From assembly GCA_015179045.1 (NCBI GenBank), contig WHUZ01000107.1, positions 124,001-188,000 on the forward strand: DNA of 64,000 nt. Direction: 5' to 3'. Of the stretch, positions 21,277 through 30,844 are shown in pieces. The notes under the pieces were generated by a model. It had not been told where the DNA came from. It did not search any database and was given only the letters and a program-made list of their open reading frames with translations. The position numbers were made by a program, and so were the translations under genes. The DNA is from Kalaharituber pfeilii. Its lineage: Eukaryota; Ascomycota; Pezizomycetes; Pezizales; Pezizaceae. The stretch's first letter is position 1. The number at the start of each line of letters is the position of its first letter.

Positions 21277-21604
21277 TTCTGGATTCTGTAAATGTGAATC
21301 GAATTAGTGTATGAGATTGAATCATGGATTTATTTTGGATAATTTTCACAAGCACTTATAGCAATAGGGGCGTTCATAGTTTGCAGCCACACCGTATAAA
21401 TCCTATTCCTACGACTTCCTAGAAGTTGTAGAAATTGTGAACTAATTTTTCACTACAACAAAACCGAACTTCGATGGGGGGCTATTTTCAAGCAAGAAAT
21501 ACGACCGTATATTCCATTTGTTGGCCAGCTCTCCACGTCTGTTGTACGCTTGCCTGGTCCTCAACGCCAAATCGTCGTTCAACGCTTATCAACAATGTAA
21601 TGAA
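21277..21604. other. 3' flank of the CHAT gene
   Basis: Non-coding and AT-leaning. ACACCGTATAAATCC (21390) and TAAATGTG (21290) are present, but no standard polyadenylation signal can be assigned. Confidence 0.4.
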
Positions 21605-21648
21605 ATGGGCGGCATGCGAGTATTGATAAAAAAAAAAAAAAAAAAAAA
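21605..21648 (+). mobile_element. family A micro-retroposon (short)
   Basis: Only ATGGGCGGCATGCGAGTATTGAT plus about 20 A, so the left half of the usual tail is missing. A weak AATGAA repeat flanks it. Confidence 0.75.
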
Positions 21649-21666
21649 GCAATGAATAGTTCCATC

Positions 21667-21726
21667 TCGCCATAGCCCACAGGCCGGCATGCGAGTACTG
21701 ATATATATAAAAAAAAAAGAAATACT
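21667..21726 (+). mobile_element. family A micro-retroposon
   Basis: TCGCCATAGCCCACAGGCCGG...GTACTGATATATAT plus A-run. Perfect 10-bp TSD TAGTTCCATC at 21657-21666 and 21727-21736. Confidence 0.9.
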
Positions 21727-21864
21727 TAGTTCCATCACTCATGCTTGCCAAATGAGGAGCGGCATGCTTGGGGATGAACATGAACTCAAAACCAGGACTA
21801 ATTGCGCTTAACTAGACTGCAAACTGACTATTCGGACTATTCATCCCATTATATGCAGACTCCA

Positions 21865-21930
21865 ATTTTTTTTTCTTTTTCTTTGATCACGTAGCCCCGC
21901 ATACAAGCTCTCGGCCTATGGCAGGACCCC
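21865..21930 (-). mobile_element. family B tail, worn
   Basis: T-rich run, then GATCACGTAGCCCCGCATACAAG and CTATGGCAGGACCCC. Several substitutions relative to other copies; no TSD. Confidence 0.65.
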
Positions 21931-22002
21931 TTTATTATCCGGAGGCAGGTCTGTGACACCGGATTGTGGGCCGGATCACCCATGCTAACTACATACCTAT
22001 CT

Positions 22003-22057
22003 CCATTTTTTTTTTCCTTTCACATGATCCCGCTTGCAGCTGTTCGCCATGGCAGGG
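22003..22057 (-). mobile_element. family B micro-retroposon
   Basis: T-rich run, then CACATGATCCCGCTTGCAGC and GTTCGCCATGGCAGGG. Perfect 11-bp TSD CATACCTATCT at 21992-22002 and 22058-22068. Confidence 0.92.
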
Positions 22058-22082
22058 CATACCTATCTACATGACTTCACCA

Positions 22083-22103
22083 CTGATATAAAAAAAAAAA
22101 AAA
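22083..22103 (+). mobile_element. minimal LINE insertion: 8 nt plus poly(A)
   Basis: CTGATATA followed by 13 A, between perfect 10-bp TSDs GACTTCACCA at 22073-22082 and 22104-22113. CTGATATA is the end of the family A tail (GTACTGATATA), so only about eight template bases were copied before second-strand joining. Confidence 0.8.
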
Positions 22104-22239
22104 GACTTCACCATGGCTGCAGGACCCAGGTGAACAAAATGCAGGCTGCGGACCAACTGTAGACACAATGGGTTCTCAAGAAGTCTCCATTGCATCCTCC
22201 CACACCCTATCACCTTCTTTCCAATATCCCTCCTTCCTC

Positions 22240-22750
22240 TGTCCCACTCATATGCATCCCATTTATACCTCTTACCTGCGATGGGTAGAGTACAAATTCT
22301 GTACTTGACTGGTCCTACCTGTGCCCTCCAGGTAAACCACAGCTGAAGTAGTCGCCTTTCCCTCCCTTCTCTCTTGCTTCAACAGTCATCGCCATAGCCC
22401 ATAGGGCGGCACGCGATTAATGATATAAAAAAAAAAAAAAAATTGCTTCAACAGCCATCGAACCCCAGCGATTTATTGTGCCCAGTTCATTATCCATCTC
22501 CAACACTTGTGAACATTCCCCAGCCTCTTGGTCAGAGTTATCCCATGAACTACTATGGCTGAAGTAGCACGTTGTAGTTCAGCTTATATTGTAAAATAGG
22601 ATTGGTCTTCGCAGTGGAAGTGGCCCTGGGGGTGGTGGTCGTTTTCTTTTGGGGCAGGTCGGGCGAGTGGTTTGTTCTTCTTAACATCGCTGGGTGGGGT
22701 GAGAGGGGTTGGCTTTGTATGTGGGAGAGGTGCAGAAGCTTGAGCACCTA
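22240..22750 (-). pseudogene. decayed half-LINE ORF1
   Basis: On the minus strand, from right to left: a Pro/Thr-rich part (SPDLPQKKTTTTPRATS), VVHGITLTKRLGNV, then after frame changes LLKQERREGKATTSAVVYLEG. These are the half-LINE blocks in order, with stops and a micro-retroposon (22392-22442) in the middle. The 3' tail is not seen, so the left boundary is approximate. Confidence 0.65.
22392..22442 (+). mobile_element. family A micro-retroposon
   Basis: CCATAGCCCATAGGGCGGCA...GATTAATGATAT plus poly(A). An 18-bp TSD, TTGCTTCAACAG(T/C)CATCG, at 22374-22391 and 22443-22460 has a single mismatch. The TSD end CG may also be element sequence (microhomology). Confidence 0.9.
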
Positions 22751-22984
22751 CTTCTGCATATCAAGGCTGCCCGGTTTGAATATCTGCATTACGTATAGGT
22801 GGTGTGGATTGTCTAGATAGTGCAGACTGTGTTGTCTTTGGTTGGTTGGGTCCGCCCTGTCAACTCCAAAATACTCATCCCTGATACTTAATGCAGATTT
22901 TTCGATAAGCCTGAGGTGAAGGTTTAACAATTCATCAATTACTTTCCTCAAGATCGACCCTTTCTGCATTCCAAACCTTCTGTA

Positions 22985-23425
22985 AAAGCACCGTCACGAC
23001 TGTTAGAGCAAAAGCCAGTGAGGGCTTTTGGAGTTGGATTGCCTATTCCTCGGCTGAATTGAAGTGGGGTGATAGGCGAGCATACGGAGGTGGTGTTCGG
23101 TCCTGTGGAAGTGATGGTGGGTTATAGGTGTTGGGGGCTGTGCAGTAATCGGTACGAAGCGAATTCCTCGGTGAGAGCCATGTCTTGGGCCCCTATGGAA
23201 GCTCATGTCGGGTGTTGACTGATCTTTTTTTTTTTTTTTTTTTTTTTTTTTTATCATTACTCGCGTGCCGCCCTAATGTTGACTGATCGGTGGAGTGTTG
23301 TGGGTTAGTCGCGCCGCGTGTGGCCGACGTGGCGAAACGCGAGTATTGCGCAATAAAATTAGGTCAAAAGAATGAGTGCACTGAATGCTATTGGTCCATG
23401 TAGGTGTCGCGAGTGATTGGGGTAT
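22985..23425. repeat. unclassified repeat R1, copy 2
   Basis: Aligns with 1940-2985 once the different nested insertions are removed from each. This copy carries the 23225-23276 micro-retroposon. The minus strand can be read as a His/Pro-rich frame (PPTPITHHHFHRTEHH) with no recognised domain. Confidence 0.55.
23225..23276 (-). mobile_element. family A micro-retroposon (very short)
   Basis: About 28 T, then ATCATTACTCGCGTGCCGCCC, only about 21 template bases. Perfect 12-bp TSD TGTTGACTGATC at 23213-23224 and 23277-23288. Confidence 0.92.
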
Positions 23426-23696
23426 AGGAAAGTAATCTCCATGCCTCAGTTAGCCAATTATAAACTTTGAATGATACTCTATGATAGTAATTGCCAATTT
23501 GGGGATCTGTATCCTATGCAGATATAAAATAGCAGGATGGCTATTTAAGACCTTGAGAAAGTACATGGATCTTCTATAATATATATGTAAGATATTTAAA
23601 ATATTTTATAATAATGCAATATATATAAAACAAGTGCTAAACATATATCTATAGGAATAATTGTACTACTAAAAGTAAATTAGAATATTGAGTCTA
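23426..23696. repeat. AT-rich sequence left of a solo LTR
   Basis: Increasingly AT-rich (ATATTTTATAATAATGC...). No gene. The last five bases (GTCTA) are the LTR's TSD. Confidence 0.6.
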
Positions 23697-24245
23697 TGTT
23701 ACGGCTAAGGTAAGACTTACAGAGTCGGTTCCGGAAGCACCGCCAGAGACGTATGCTAAAGTTGTGACTGATCACCACTAGGCAACGTCCGGGTACTGGT
23801 AAACGGCGGTTGCCTACTGAAGTGTGTGTTGAAGTTGCACATGGCCTACCAATATGCGCACATGCATCACAGACCTTCCTAATGCATGTTACTACTACGT
23901 TCACGCCTTTCCGGGTACCGCAGACCTTCCTAATGCATGCTTCTATTACGTTCACGCCTTTCCTGCTACTACGGACCTTCCTGATGCGTGTTTTCTGTTA
24001 CGTCTCTCTGTCTGTATGCCTTAGCATGTTTGTCGCTGTCAATTGACTAGTCATGTATAATGGCCAGAAGTCTATATAAACGGGCCAGACAGTTAGCTAG
24101 AAGAAATCAAGACACAAGCAGTGTTCTAAGTTGAACTCTCACTTAACGCTCTCGCGTAACCTTTTGTCGTCCGCTTCGCTGCCCTCGTGAACCCGGAGTC
24201 GCCTCAAGAGTCACTCTCACGAGTCCAGCGACGCCTACGCTGACA
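23697..24245 (+). mobile_element. solo LTR, 549 bp
   Basis: Starts TGTTACGGCTAAGG, ends GCTGACA, with a perfect 5-bp TSD GTCTA at 23692-23696 and 24246-24250. It holds a TATA box (GTCTATATAAACGG, about 24070) followed by a likely transcript start region (AATCAAGACACAAGC), as in an active U3-R junction. Short direct repeats (GACCTTCCTAATGCATG) occur at 23872-23960. Related to the LTR at 24661. Confidence 0.88.
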
Positions 24246-24660
24246 GTCTATATATAATTATATAAATATATATTTAAAATACTTTGAAATATAATTTAAT
24301 ATATAGAAAAATATATTCTAAGTAGCTTATAAATATAAATATTAATATAAAGAAGAAATTAATTAAAAAAAATTATTTATATATATATAATAAAATAATA
24401 TATATTTTTTAATATATTATTTATAAATATTATTATATAAAATTTTGATTATATACTATTATTTAAATTTATTTTATTTTATTTATTAAAACTAATTAAA
24501 AATAAATAAAAATTGAAGTAGAAATAAGTAATATAAAAATAAAAAATTAGTAAAAAAGTATTTTGATATATTTATATTAAATTATTATAATTAAAATAAA
24601 ACATATAAATATTATTAAATATATATTATTAGAATTATTTTAAAGTATATATTAAGTATT
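24246..24660. repeat. AT-rich island between LTRs
   Basis: Almost pure A/T, RIP-like, no frames. It ends in the TSD GTATT of the next LTR. Confidence 0.75.
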
Positions 24661-25436
24661 TGTTACGGCTAGGGTGGAAACTTACCCACCACTGTAGCAA
24701 GGGGCAAGGGTTCCACTACTAACTAGCTGTCACGGCTAAGGTGAAGACTTACCCGCCAAGGGGATAACGCTTACCCTGTAATCGAACATAAGACCAATGC
24801 TGATTGACCGGACTGATCACCCGTTAGGCTTGGCTGTTGATTCTCGCACTCTTTAGATAGGGTAGTACTACGGAAGGGTGTGTCATTCGGAATGCAGCTT
24901 GATGCATACACTCGATTTACGGAAGCTTTATTAATATACGCACATGCATTAGTACATTTGTTATCTTTGTCCCGTACTATCTTTGCATGTTTTCGTTACG
25001 TGTGCCTATTACCACAGGTATTGGCATTGATAAGGAATCGCCGCGTTGCCAGCCAATTATTCATTTGTTGACTACTCATGTATGGCTGCGCTGAAGTCTA
25101 TATAAGCGCCGGCTGGCGTAGCATAGTTAGAAGAATCAAGACACTAGCGGTGTTCTCTAAGTTTCTCTATAACTCTGAACCTATCGTTCCCTCATTACGC
25201 CCGTGAATCGCTCCGCTCCGCTGCGCGCTCCACACCGAGTAGCTGCCCTTCCGGTCCGCCGTACATCCACCTCCGTAGCCATTCCGACCCGCCGTATACA
25301 CACTTCCGTGGCGACTCCGGCACAGCCGTATATAAACCTCCGTGGCGACTCCAACCCGCCGTATTCACTCCACCGTAGCCGTAACTTCCGGTGCCTTCCA
25401 GCGCCCACCGGAGCCGAGCCCCTCACGCCCGTAACA
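24661..25436 (+). mobile_element. solo LTR, 776 bp
   Basis: Starts TGTTACGGCTAGGG, ends CGCCCGTAACA, with perfect 5-bp TSD GTATT at 24656-24660 and 25437-25441. TATA box (GTCTATATAAGCGCC, about 25097) and AATCAAGACACTAGCGG match the neighbouring LTR. The downstream part has a CCGCCGTA.A/CTCCG-type direct repeat (25255-25385). GC content is normal although both flanks are AT-rich. Confidence 0.92.
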
Positions 25437-26110
25437 GTATTATTATAAGTTATTTATAATTAAAAAATAGAAAATATTTTTTAAATTTTAAATAAAGTAA
25501 TTATTTAATAAAATATATACTAAATAATAAATTATATAAATATTATTTGCTAAATTTTTTAAATATATATATATATATTATTAAATATAATTATTATTTT
25601 TAATTACTACTTTTATATTATTATATAATTTTAATATATTAATTTTTTTTATTATTTATTTTATTACTATTATATTTATAGTTAATTATAATATATTTAT
25701 TTATATTTAAATCTAATTAAATATTAATTATAAAAACTATTTATATAATAGTATAAAAATTTATACCTTTTTTATAAGTTCAAAAAATAATAATTATACT
25801 TTAAAAAAAATTTATTATTTATTTTAATTTTGTTTATTATTTAAGTTTAAGTAATTATTAAAGTTCTATTATTAGTTAAATTAAATAAAATAAGATTAAT
25901 TAAGTAATTATAATTATTATAATATATTAAACTTTTTTTATCAAATAATAATATAGAAAATATTAATATAAAAATAACTAAAAATTAATTTCTTATTTAA
26001 TTACTAATAACAAAGAGTAATAAAGCTAATTTAAGACTTATTAATTCTTTTTAAGTTTATAATATAAGTTTTATAATATATATTTTATACTAAAAGTATA
26101 TAACTTTAAT
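25437..26110. repeat. AT-rich island
   Basis: RIP-like sequence, no frames. At its right edge (26125-26145) TACTCGCATGCTGCCC is a worn, reversed piece of the family A tail. Confidence 0.75.
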
Positions 26111-26211
26111 ATTAATAAGAGTAAATACTCGCATGCTGCCCACGGTATTCATGCATGATACGAGTTTCGAACCTGTATATCTTTTCCACTTCCATTCTCT
26201 ATCCTGTTCAT

Positions 26212-26587
26212 TAGTGAGCGGCACGAGCCGAGCCAGCTCGAGCTCAAACGAGCCAAGATCATGCTAGTGTTTTTCTTGCCAGCTCGCTAAAATGCTTAGC
26301 CAGTGCAAGGTTTCATAAACTGTAAACACCTAATATAGTAATAATTAGAGACTTGGAGCTCATTCTGACCTACCAACAACTTCGAAATGCACAATTTAGC
26401 TGATAGTAGTGAGAAAGATGAAAATTTAGCTTAGTTTAGTTTAGTTTGTCAATATTATGTATATAATCAATCCAGGCTCGAGCTCATGCCACGCCAGCTC
26501 GAGCCAGCTCGAGCCGAGCTCACTTACTCACGAGCTGGCTCGAGCTCACCCTCCAGCTCGGCTCGAGCTAGCTCGTGCCGCTCACTA
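26212..26587. mobile_element. hAT-type MITE, copy 2
   Basis: 376 bp, inverted relative to copy 1, with the same TAGTGAGCGGCACGAG termini and a perfect 8-bp TSD CTGTTCAT at 26204-26211 and 26588-26595. It keeps a subterminal block (GCCACGCCAGCTCGAGCC) that copy 1 lacks. Confidence 0.95.
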
Positions 26588-26596
26588 CTGTTCATA

Positions 26597-26800
26597 CTAG
26601 TCTGTCCATAGCCAACGTCTTTCAAGTCTCACTCTCTTACCTTTGAAGGTGTTCTTCAAGTATATAACTATCAAGCTGGTCTTCTTGTTTTCGTCAACTA
26701 GCAGAGTCTTCCTCAACCATCGGATCCTCACCGTCTTATCTATATCCTTGTTGTCGGCCTCTAGCCATTTTCGGACCTTGCTTAAGTCTTTTCTCAAAGC
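26597..26800 (-). pseudogene. half-LINE ORF1 domain, decayed copy
   Basis: Minus strand reads LRKDLSKVRKWLEADNKDIDK, IRWLRKTLLVDENKK and VRLERRWLWTD, the conserved half-LINE domain with AT-shifted codons. No tail remains. The surrounding bases are AT-rich, so RIP may have altered it. Confidence 0.65.
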
Positions 26801-26814
26801 AACTCCATGTACGA

Positions 26815-27975
26815 ATAAATATATTATAAATTAAATTATAAGAGATCTAAAAGTAATATATAGTACTATTTATATATTATAAGTTTTTTTAGCTATAATA
26901 AATATGAAATAGCTTTTTATAAACTTATTAATACTTCAATAACATCTAACATATCTCATATACTTCAAAAATATACTAGAAAGCTCTTCAGAATCCTAAT
27001 TTTAATTCAGCCTATAAGACTATTAAACATTTTAGTCACTTGGCTAAACCTGCTATAGTAGAGAGAAATATTACTTAAGTAGATCTAGAATGGCTTCGAA
27101 ATATTCTCGTACTGCAGCAGAGCAAACATTTATTGGCTTGTTGCAAGTTACACAGCAGTCCTAATCGACAATGAAGAGGCACTAGTAGTATTTGCATCGG
27201 TTACAAGTACTTGTCGGTTTAACTTGTCGCTTTTTCGGTACAAGTCGGGTTTTCTTCCAAAAAAAAAAACCGACTTGGCCAGCAAGTTGGTTTTTTCTAT
27301 ATTAAAAAACTTGGACCGACAAGTTGAAACAGATACAAGTTGAAAATTTTATGTTTCACCATATAAATAATTTTTTGGCTCTATTTCCAACTTGTCGGGC
27401 AAGTTTTTCTAAAAAAAAAAAAATCAACTTGTTGGAGCAAGTCGGTGTCAGTCCAAAATAAAAACTTGTACCGAAAAACCGACTTGTACCGACTTGGACC
27501 GATGCAAACACTAGGCCGCCGCACTAGAGGCTATCAGAGTTTGGAAGGCATCAGCTGAACCTAAAGAGAGAGGGAAAGAGGATAAGCGTCAAGAGAAGGT
27601 GGATAAATGGCAAGAAAATGAAGCCAATAACAGATGATAAGGGAGGCTAAGGGGCAGCAAAAGCAAGTGAAGCAGAAGGAGAAGGAGGCAAAGCGGCAAG
27701 AAAAGGAGCAAGTGAAAGGGACAAGTCTGGCTCTTGCAGGGCAGCGCACCCAGACGAAGCGTCGTTGAGCAACCTCAGATAGTGAGGATTCAAATACTGA
27801 GGAGACCCATCATCAGTGAGGAGACAGTTAAAGAGGTAAAGAGGCGGACGCTAAGGCAGGCAAAAGGGCAGGCTCAAAGGCAGGCAAGGAAGCAGTTAGT
27901 CGAGGAGGCGGTGGATGTGGCAACTTCTGGTGAGGATGGGCATTCGATACTGCTGCGAGTGTGGCATCTGTAACT
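26815..27975 (+). pseudogene. possible decayed DDE transposase, C-terminal part
   Basis: With the MITE at 27186-27519 and one TSD removed, a frame reads NEEALEAIRVWKASAEPKERG and continues as a Lys/Glu/Gln-rich helix (RQEKVDKWQENEANN; then VKEVKRRTLRQAKGQAQ). Such charged tails are common at the C-terminus of pogo/Fot1 transposases. A weak stretch to the left (YKTIKHFSHLAKP) fits too. No DDE motif survives, so this is a guess from style and position. Confidence 0.3.
27186..27519. mobile_element. second hAT-like MITE family
   Basis: Ends TAGTATTTGCATCGGT and ACCGATGCAAACACTA form inverted repeats. Inside, GACTTGTACC/GGTACAAGTC-type words repeat in both orientations. Flanks are GGCACTAG (27178-27185) and CGCACTAG (27520-27527), counting an extra GGCCGC beyond the right terminus. 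Two A-runs mark the interior. No coding capacity. Confidence 0.7.
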
Positions 27976-28130
27976 TAATTAGAGCTCCATAGACAAGTAG
28001 AATCAGTTAAGAAGTTTTATCTTACAGCTAAGCATCATGCAATTCCTTGTGGTTGTTGAGATATCAAGCGTTGAAGTTGTGCACTTTTGGTGTAAAACGT
28101 GCGTCGGGACGTGGTGTACGTCGAGTTGTG

Positions 28131-28169
28131 CCCTGCCATGGCGAACAGCTGCAAGCGGGGTAACGTGAA

Positions 28170-28200
<31 letters not shown>
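28131..28200 (+). mobile_element. family B micro-retroposon
   Basis: CCCTGCCATGGCGAACAGCT...GGGGTAACGTG plus poly(A). TSD (C/T)GTCG(A/C)GTTGTG at 28119-28130 and 28201-28212, with two mismatches. Confidence 0.85.
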
Positions 28201-28520
28201 TGTCGCGTTGTGGTGAAACACAGTATAAGAGAATTAGAAAATAGAATATAGAAAGTAGTAGAACATTACAGAATGATATAGATGGAATAGAAGAAACAGA
28301 ACATGGTGGAAAGACTGGACGTTGCACTTTTGCATTTGCAACATAGAGGAAAGCAGGTGGATAGGGTTGGGGAGGATGCAACGGAAACTGATTAAGAACC
28401 CATTGTGTGAACTGTTGCACTTGTTACACTGTCTTCATTTGATCACCTGCAGCCACGGTGAGGTCGTGTAAATAGATATTACTATATTAGGTAGCATGGG
28501 TGATCCGGCCCACAATCCAG

Positions 28521-28582
28521 TTTTTTTTTTTTTTATTTTTTTTATATCATTAATCGCTTGCCGCCCTATGGGCTATGGCGAT
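28521..28582 (-). mobile_element. family A tail
   Basis: Interrupted poly(T), then ATATCATTAATCGCTTGCCGCCC...GGGCTATGGCGAT. No TSD was identified. Confidence 0.75.
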
Positions 28583-30328
28583 AAACAGATCTGCCCTCTG
28601 GTAATAACAGGTCCTGAGAGCCTGTATGCGTTGTTAAGTGACTAAAAAAAAAAGATATCTTGCATTGGCTGATAGTAGCGACCTGTTTATAGCGATGCCT
28701 TAACTTGGCCAGTGGAGAGTAACTGGTTGCTGCCCAACCTGCAATGCAAAGCTTGACAATCGACAGCAAAGTGGAAATTATGTACCTCACCACCCAACTT
28801 GAATTTTTTTTTTTTTTTTTTTTTTTACCAAGTTCCCCCATGCCATTCACTCCAAATTATGTGCGTTGTCTGGGCTGCTCAGCCCAAGGTGGAGGTTTTC
28901 AGTCACCTGGCTGTCAATGACTGGCCCATTGTAGCGTGCAACCTGAAATGCCACTCTTCCTTTAATACTCGTATATCGCCATATGGGCTATGACGATAAA
29001 CATTGTTCTGCCATCAAAATACTTGTCTTCTCCGCAAGCGGTTGCTGACAGCTCAAGACATTAGAGGGTATTTGTGTTTTTGTGCACGGTCCTCTCAGCC
29101 CGTTTTGTCATTTTGTATAATCTTCAGGCATGTACGACAGTTGGGCACTTGTGACGTAATCTTGTTTTGTTTCCGGGCAGCTCATCCGAAGGTAATCGGA
29201 TTCAACGCTGGTTCCATGATATGCACAAGCATGTCGAGCCTTACTTCGAAAGAAAAAAATTAGTCATATTAGTTCTAGCTGATTCAAAACGGTGCATGCA
29301 GTGTCAAGCTCTGCCTACGAATGAGAATTGCAGAGGCAGTTCCTGGGTTGTACGCGGCCCAGCCAATGCTGGTATACATGGAGACGGCCGCCTACAAATG
29401 TGGCTTTCTGTGTAATGTTTCACTACAGGCTCGTCAAATCAGACATGGTAGATAATAGAATATATCGATTCCTCTCTAGAAAGGTCTATCAATACAAGTA
29501 TCCTGGATTAAATATTTCCCGATACCTCTAGTATGCCTGTAACGAATTACTCTCTCCTGTAGCTTGCCACCCCCCAGACGTGGTGTCGATCCCCTATCTG
29601 AAGTAGCTTGTTCAAATTCACCGTGAAACTTAACAGTACATTTACGGGCGCGTCACCCTCTTACAGCCCACTAATTACCTCATCGCACCGTCGGAGTGTA
29701 CAACCCTCTCAGCCGCACGATGGCATTCAGCTCGTCGTTGCTACTGAATATTTAACTCATTAACGAGACAAGCAATCCTATGAAATGACAACAGGTCAAA
29801 TACGGTAAGCTTATGGAAATTCATTAAACAGGTGAAATAGCCCTTAAGATGAAGGCTGAGCAGGCTAAGCGGACGTATACAACTTCAACTGAGAACTCTC
29901 GAGATGTAACGGTCTCCAGTTTTGTACAGGTTCGCAATACAACTTCTATTTGTATCTAACCATCGGAAGCACGGCTTTTTTCATCCAATTATAATATACT
30001 CAAATATTACTAAGTACCGTCATCATGTGAATCAATGTGTTTTTTCAGCACGGGTCAAGTCGAAATGAAATTCATGTCCATTGATCCTTGGGCTTGCGCT
30101 GTCCTAGTTGTATTTTCTTTTTTTTTTTTTTTTTTTCCCTTTAATATTAGTAGTGTCATCCTGGTGGAAATAGCGAGTGTTAAAGAATTTGAGATTGAGC
30201 GAACATTTCAACGGGTCCCAGCGTGTCAAGACAATTTGAAGCATAGTGCAAAGCAGTGCGAATTTGATATCCAAAATGTTTTCAAGCTGGTCTTTAACAA
30301 AAGACTAGTCATTTACGTACTTATTACA
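28583..30328. other. no gene recognised
   Basis: Short frames only. Poly(T) runs at 28805-28826 and 30119-30137, and a worn reversed family A tail (ACTCGTATATCGCCATATGG, 28965-28998). The frame at 29167-29415 (RWFHDMHKHVEPYFERKK) is not matched to anything. Confidence 0.45.
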
Positions 30329-30338
30329 TACTTCATGT

Positions 30339-30391
30339 GGAAACCTCGCCATAGCCTCCAGGAAGCACGCGAGTAATGATTTGAAAAAAAT
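30339..30391 (+). mobile_element. family A micro-retroposon
   Basis: CCTCGCCATAGCCTCCAGGAAGCACG...AATGATTTG plus 7 A. Perfect 10-bp TSD TACTTCATGT at 30329-30338 and 30392-30401. The hairpin is damaged here. Confidence 0.88.
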
Positions 30392-30571
30392 TACTTCATG
30401 TAGAGTAGAGTACCTATATTCTACTTTTCTGCATTCATCAACTCCCTTGTTTTGTTGGTCAATCTTTATCACATACTCCGTTAACCCTTTCCGTTTTCTC
30501 TGTTATAACTTCGCCCTCAGATCTCTTTGCCCAAAATATTTCCCTTTCTCTATATTTTGTGCCTGCTTGGT

Positions 30572-30637
30572 TGCCCTGCCATGGCGAACAGCTACAAGTG
30601 GGGTTACGTGAAAAAAAAAAAAAAAAAAAAAAAAAAA
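30572..30637 (+). mobile_element. family B micro-retroposon
   Basis: GCCCTGCCATGGCGAACAGC...GGGGTTACGTG plus 27 A. No TSD is clear. Confidence 0.8.
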
Positions 30638-30778
30638 GGTCTTTGTTGAAGGCTGTTCTCGTGCCCAGTTGGAAGGAAAATAGCTAGATTGTATATATAG
30701 TATACACAACGGTAAACATATACTTCCCTATCTAGCTCTGTATAATTTTCTGTTTGCCCATATGACTGTCATGTGCTT

Positions 30779-30805
30779 TTTTCTTTGGGCGGCATGCGAT
30801 TAATG

Positions 30806-30842
<37 letters not shown>
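30779..30842 (+). mobile_element. family A micro-retroposon
   Basis: GGGCGGCATGCGATTAATG plus about 37 A. Perfect 12-bp TSD TGTCATGTGCTT at 30767-30778 and 30843-30854. The tail upstream of GGGCGGC is missing, so truncation fell inside the hairpin. Confidence 0.92.

Positions 30843-30844
<2 letters not shown>

Noticed and set aside
26160..26185. tRNA-like B box (GGTTCGAAACTC on the minus strand)
   Set aside because: No A box, no cloverleaf and no acceptor stem nearby; chance match beside a worn LINE tail.
28802..28828. Poly(T) run as another micro-retroposon
   Set aside because: No family A or B tail bases beside it and no TSD.
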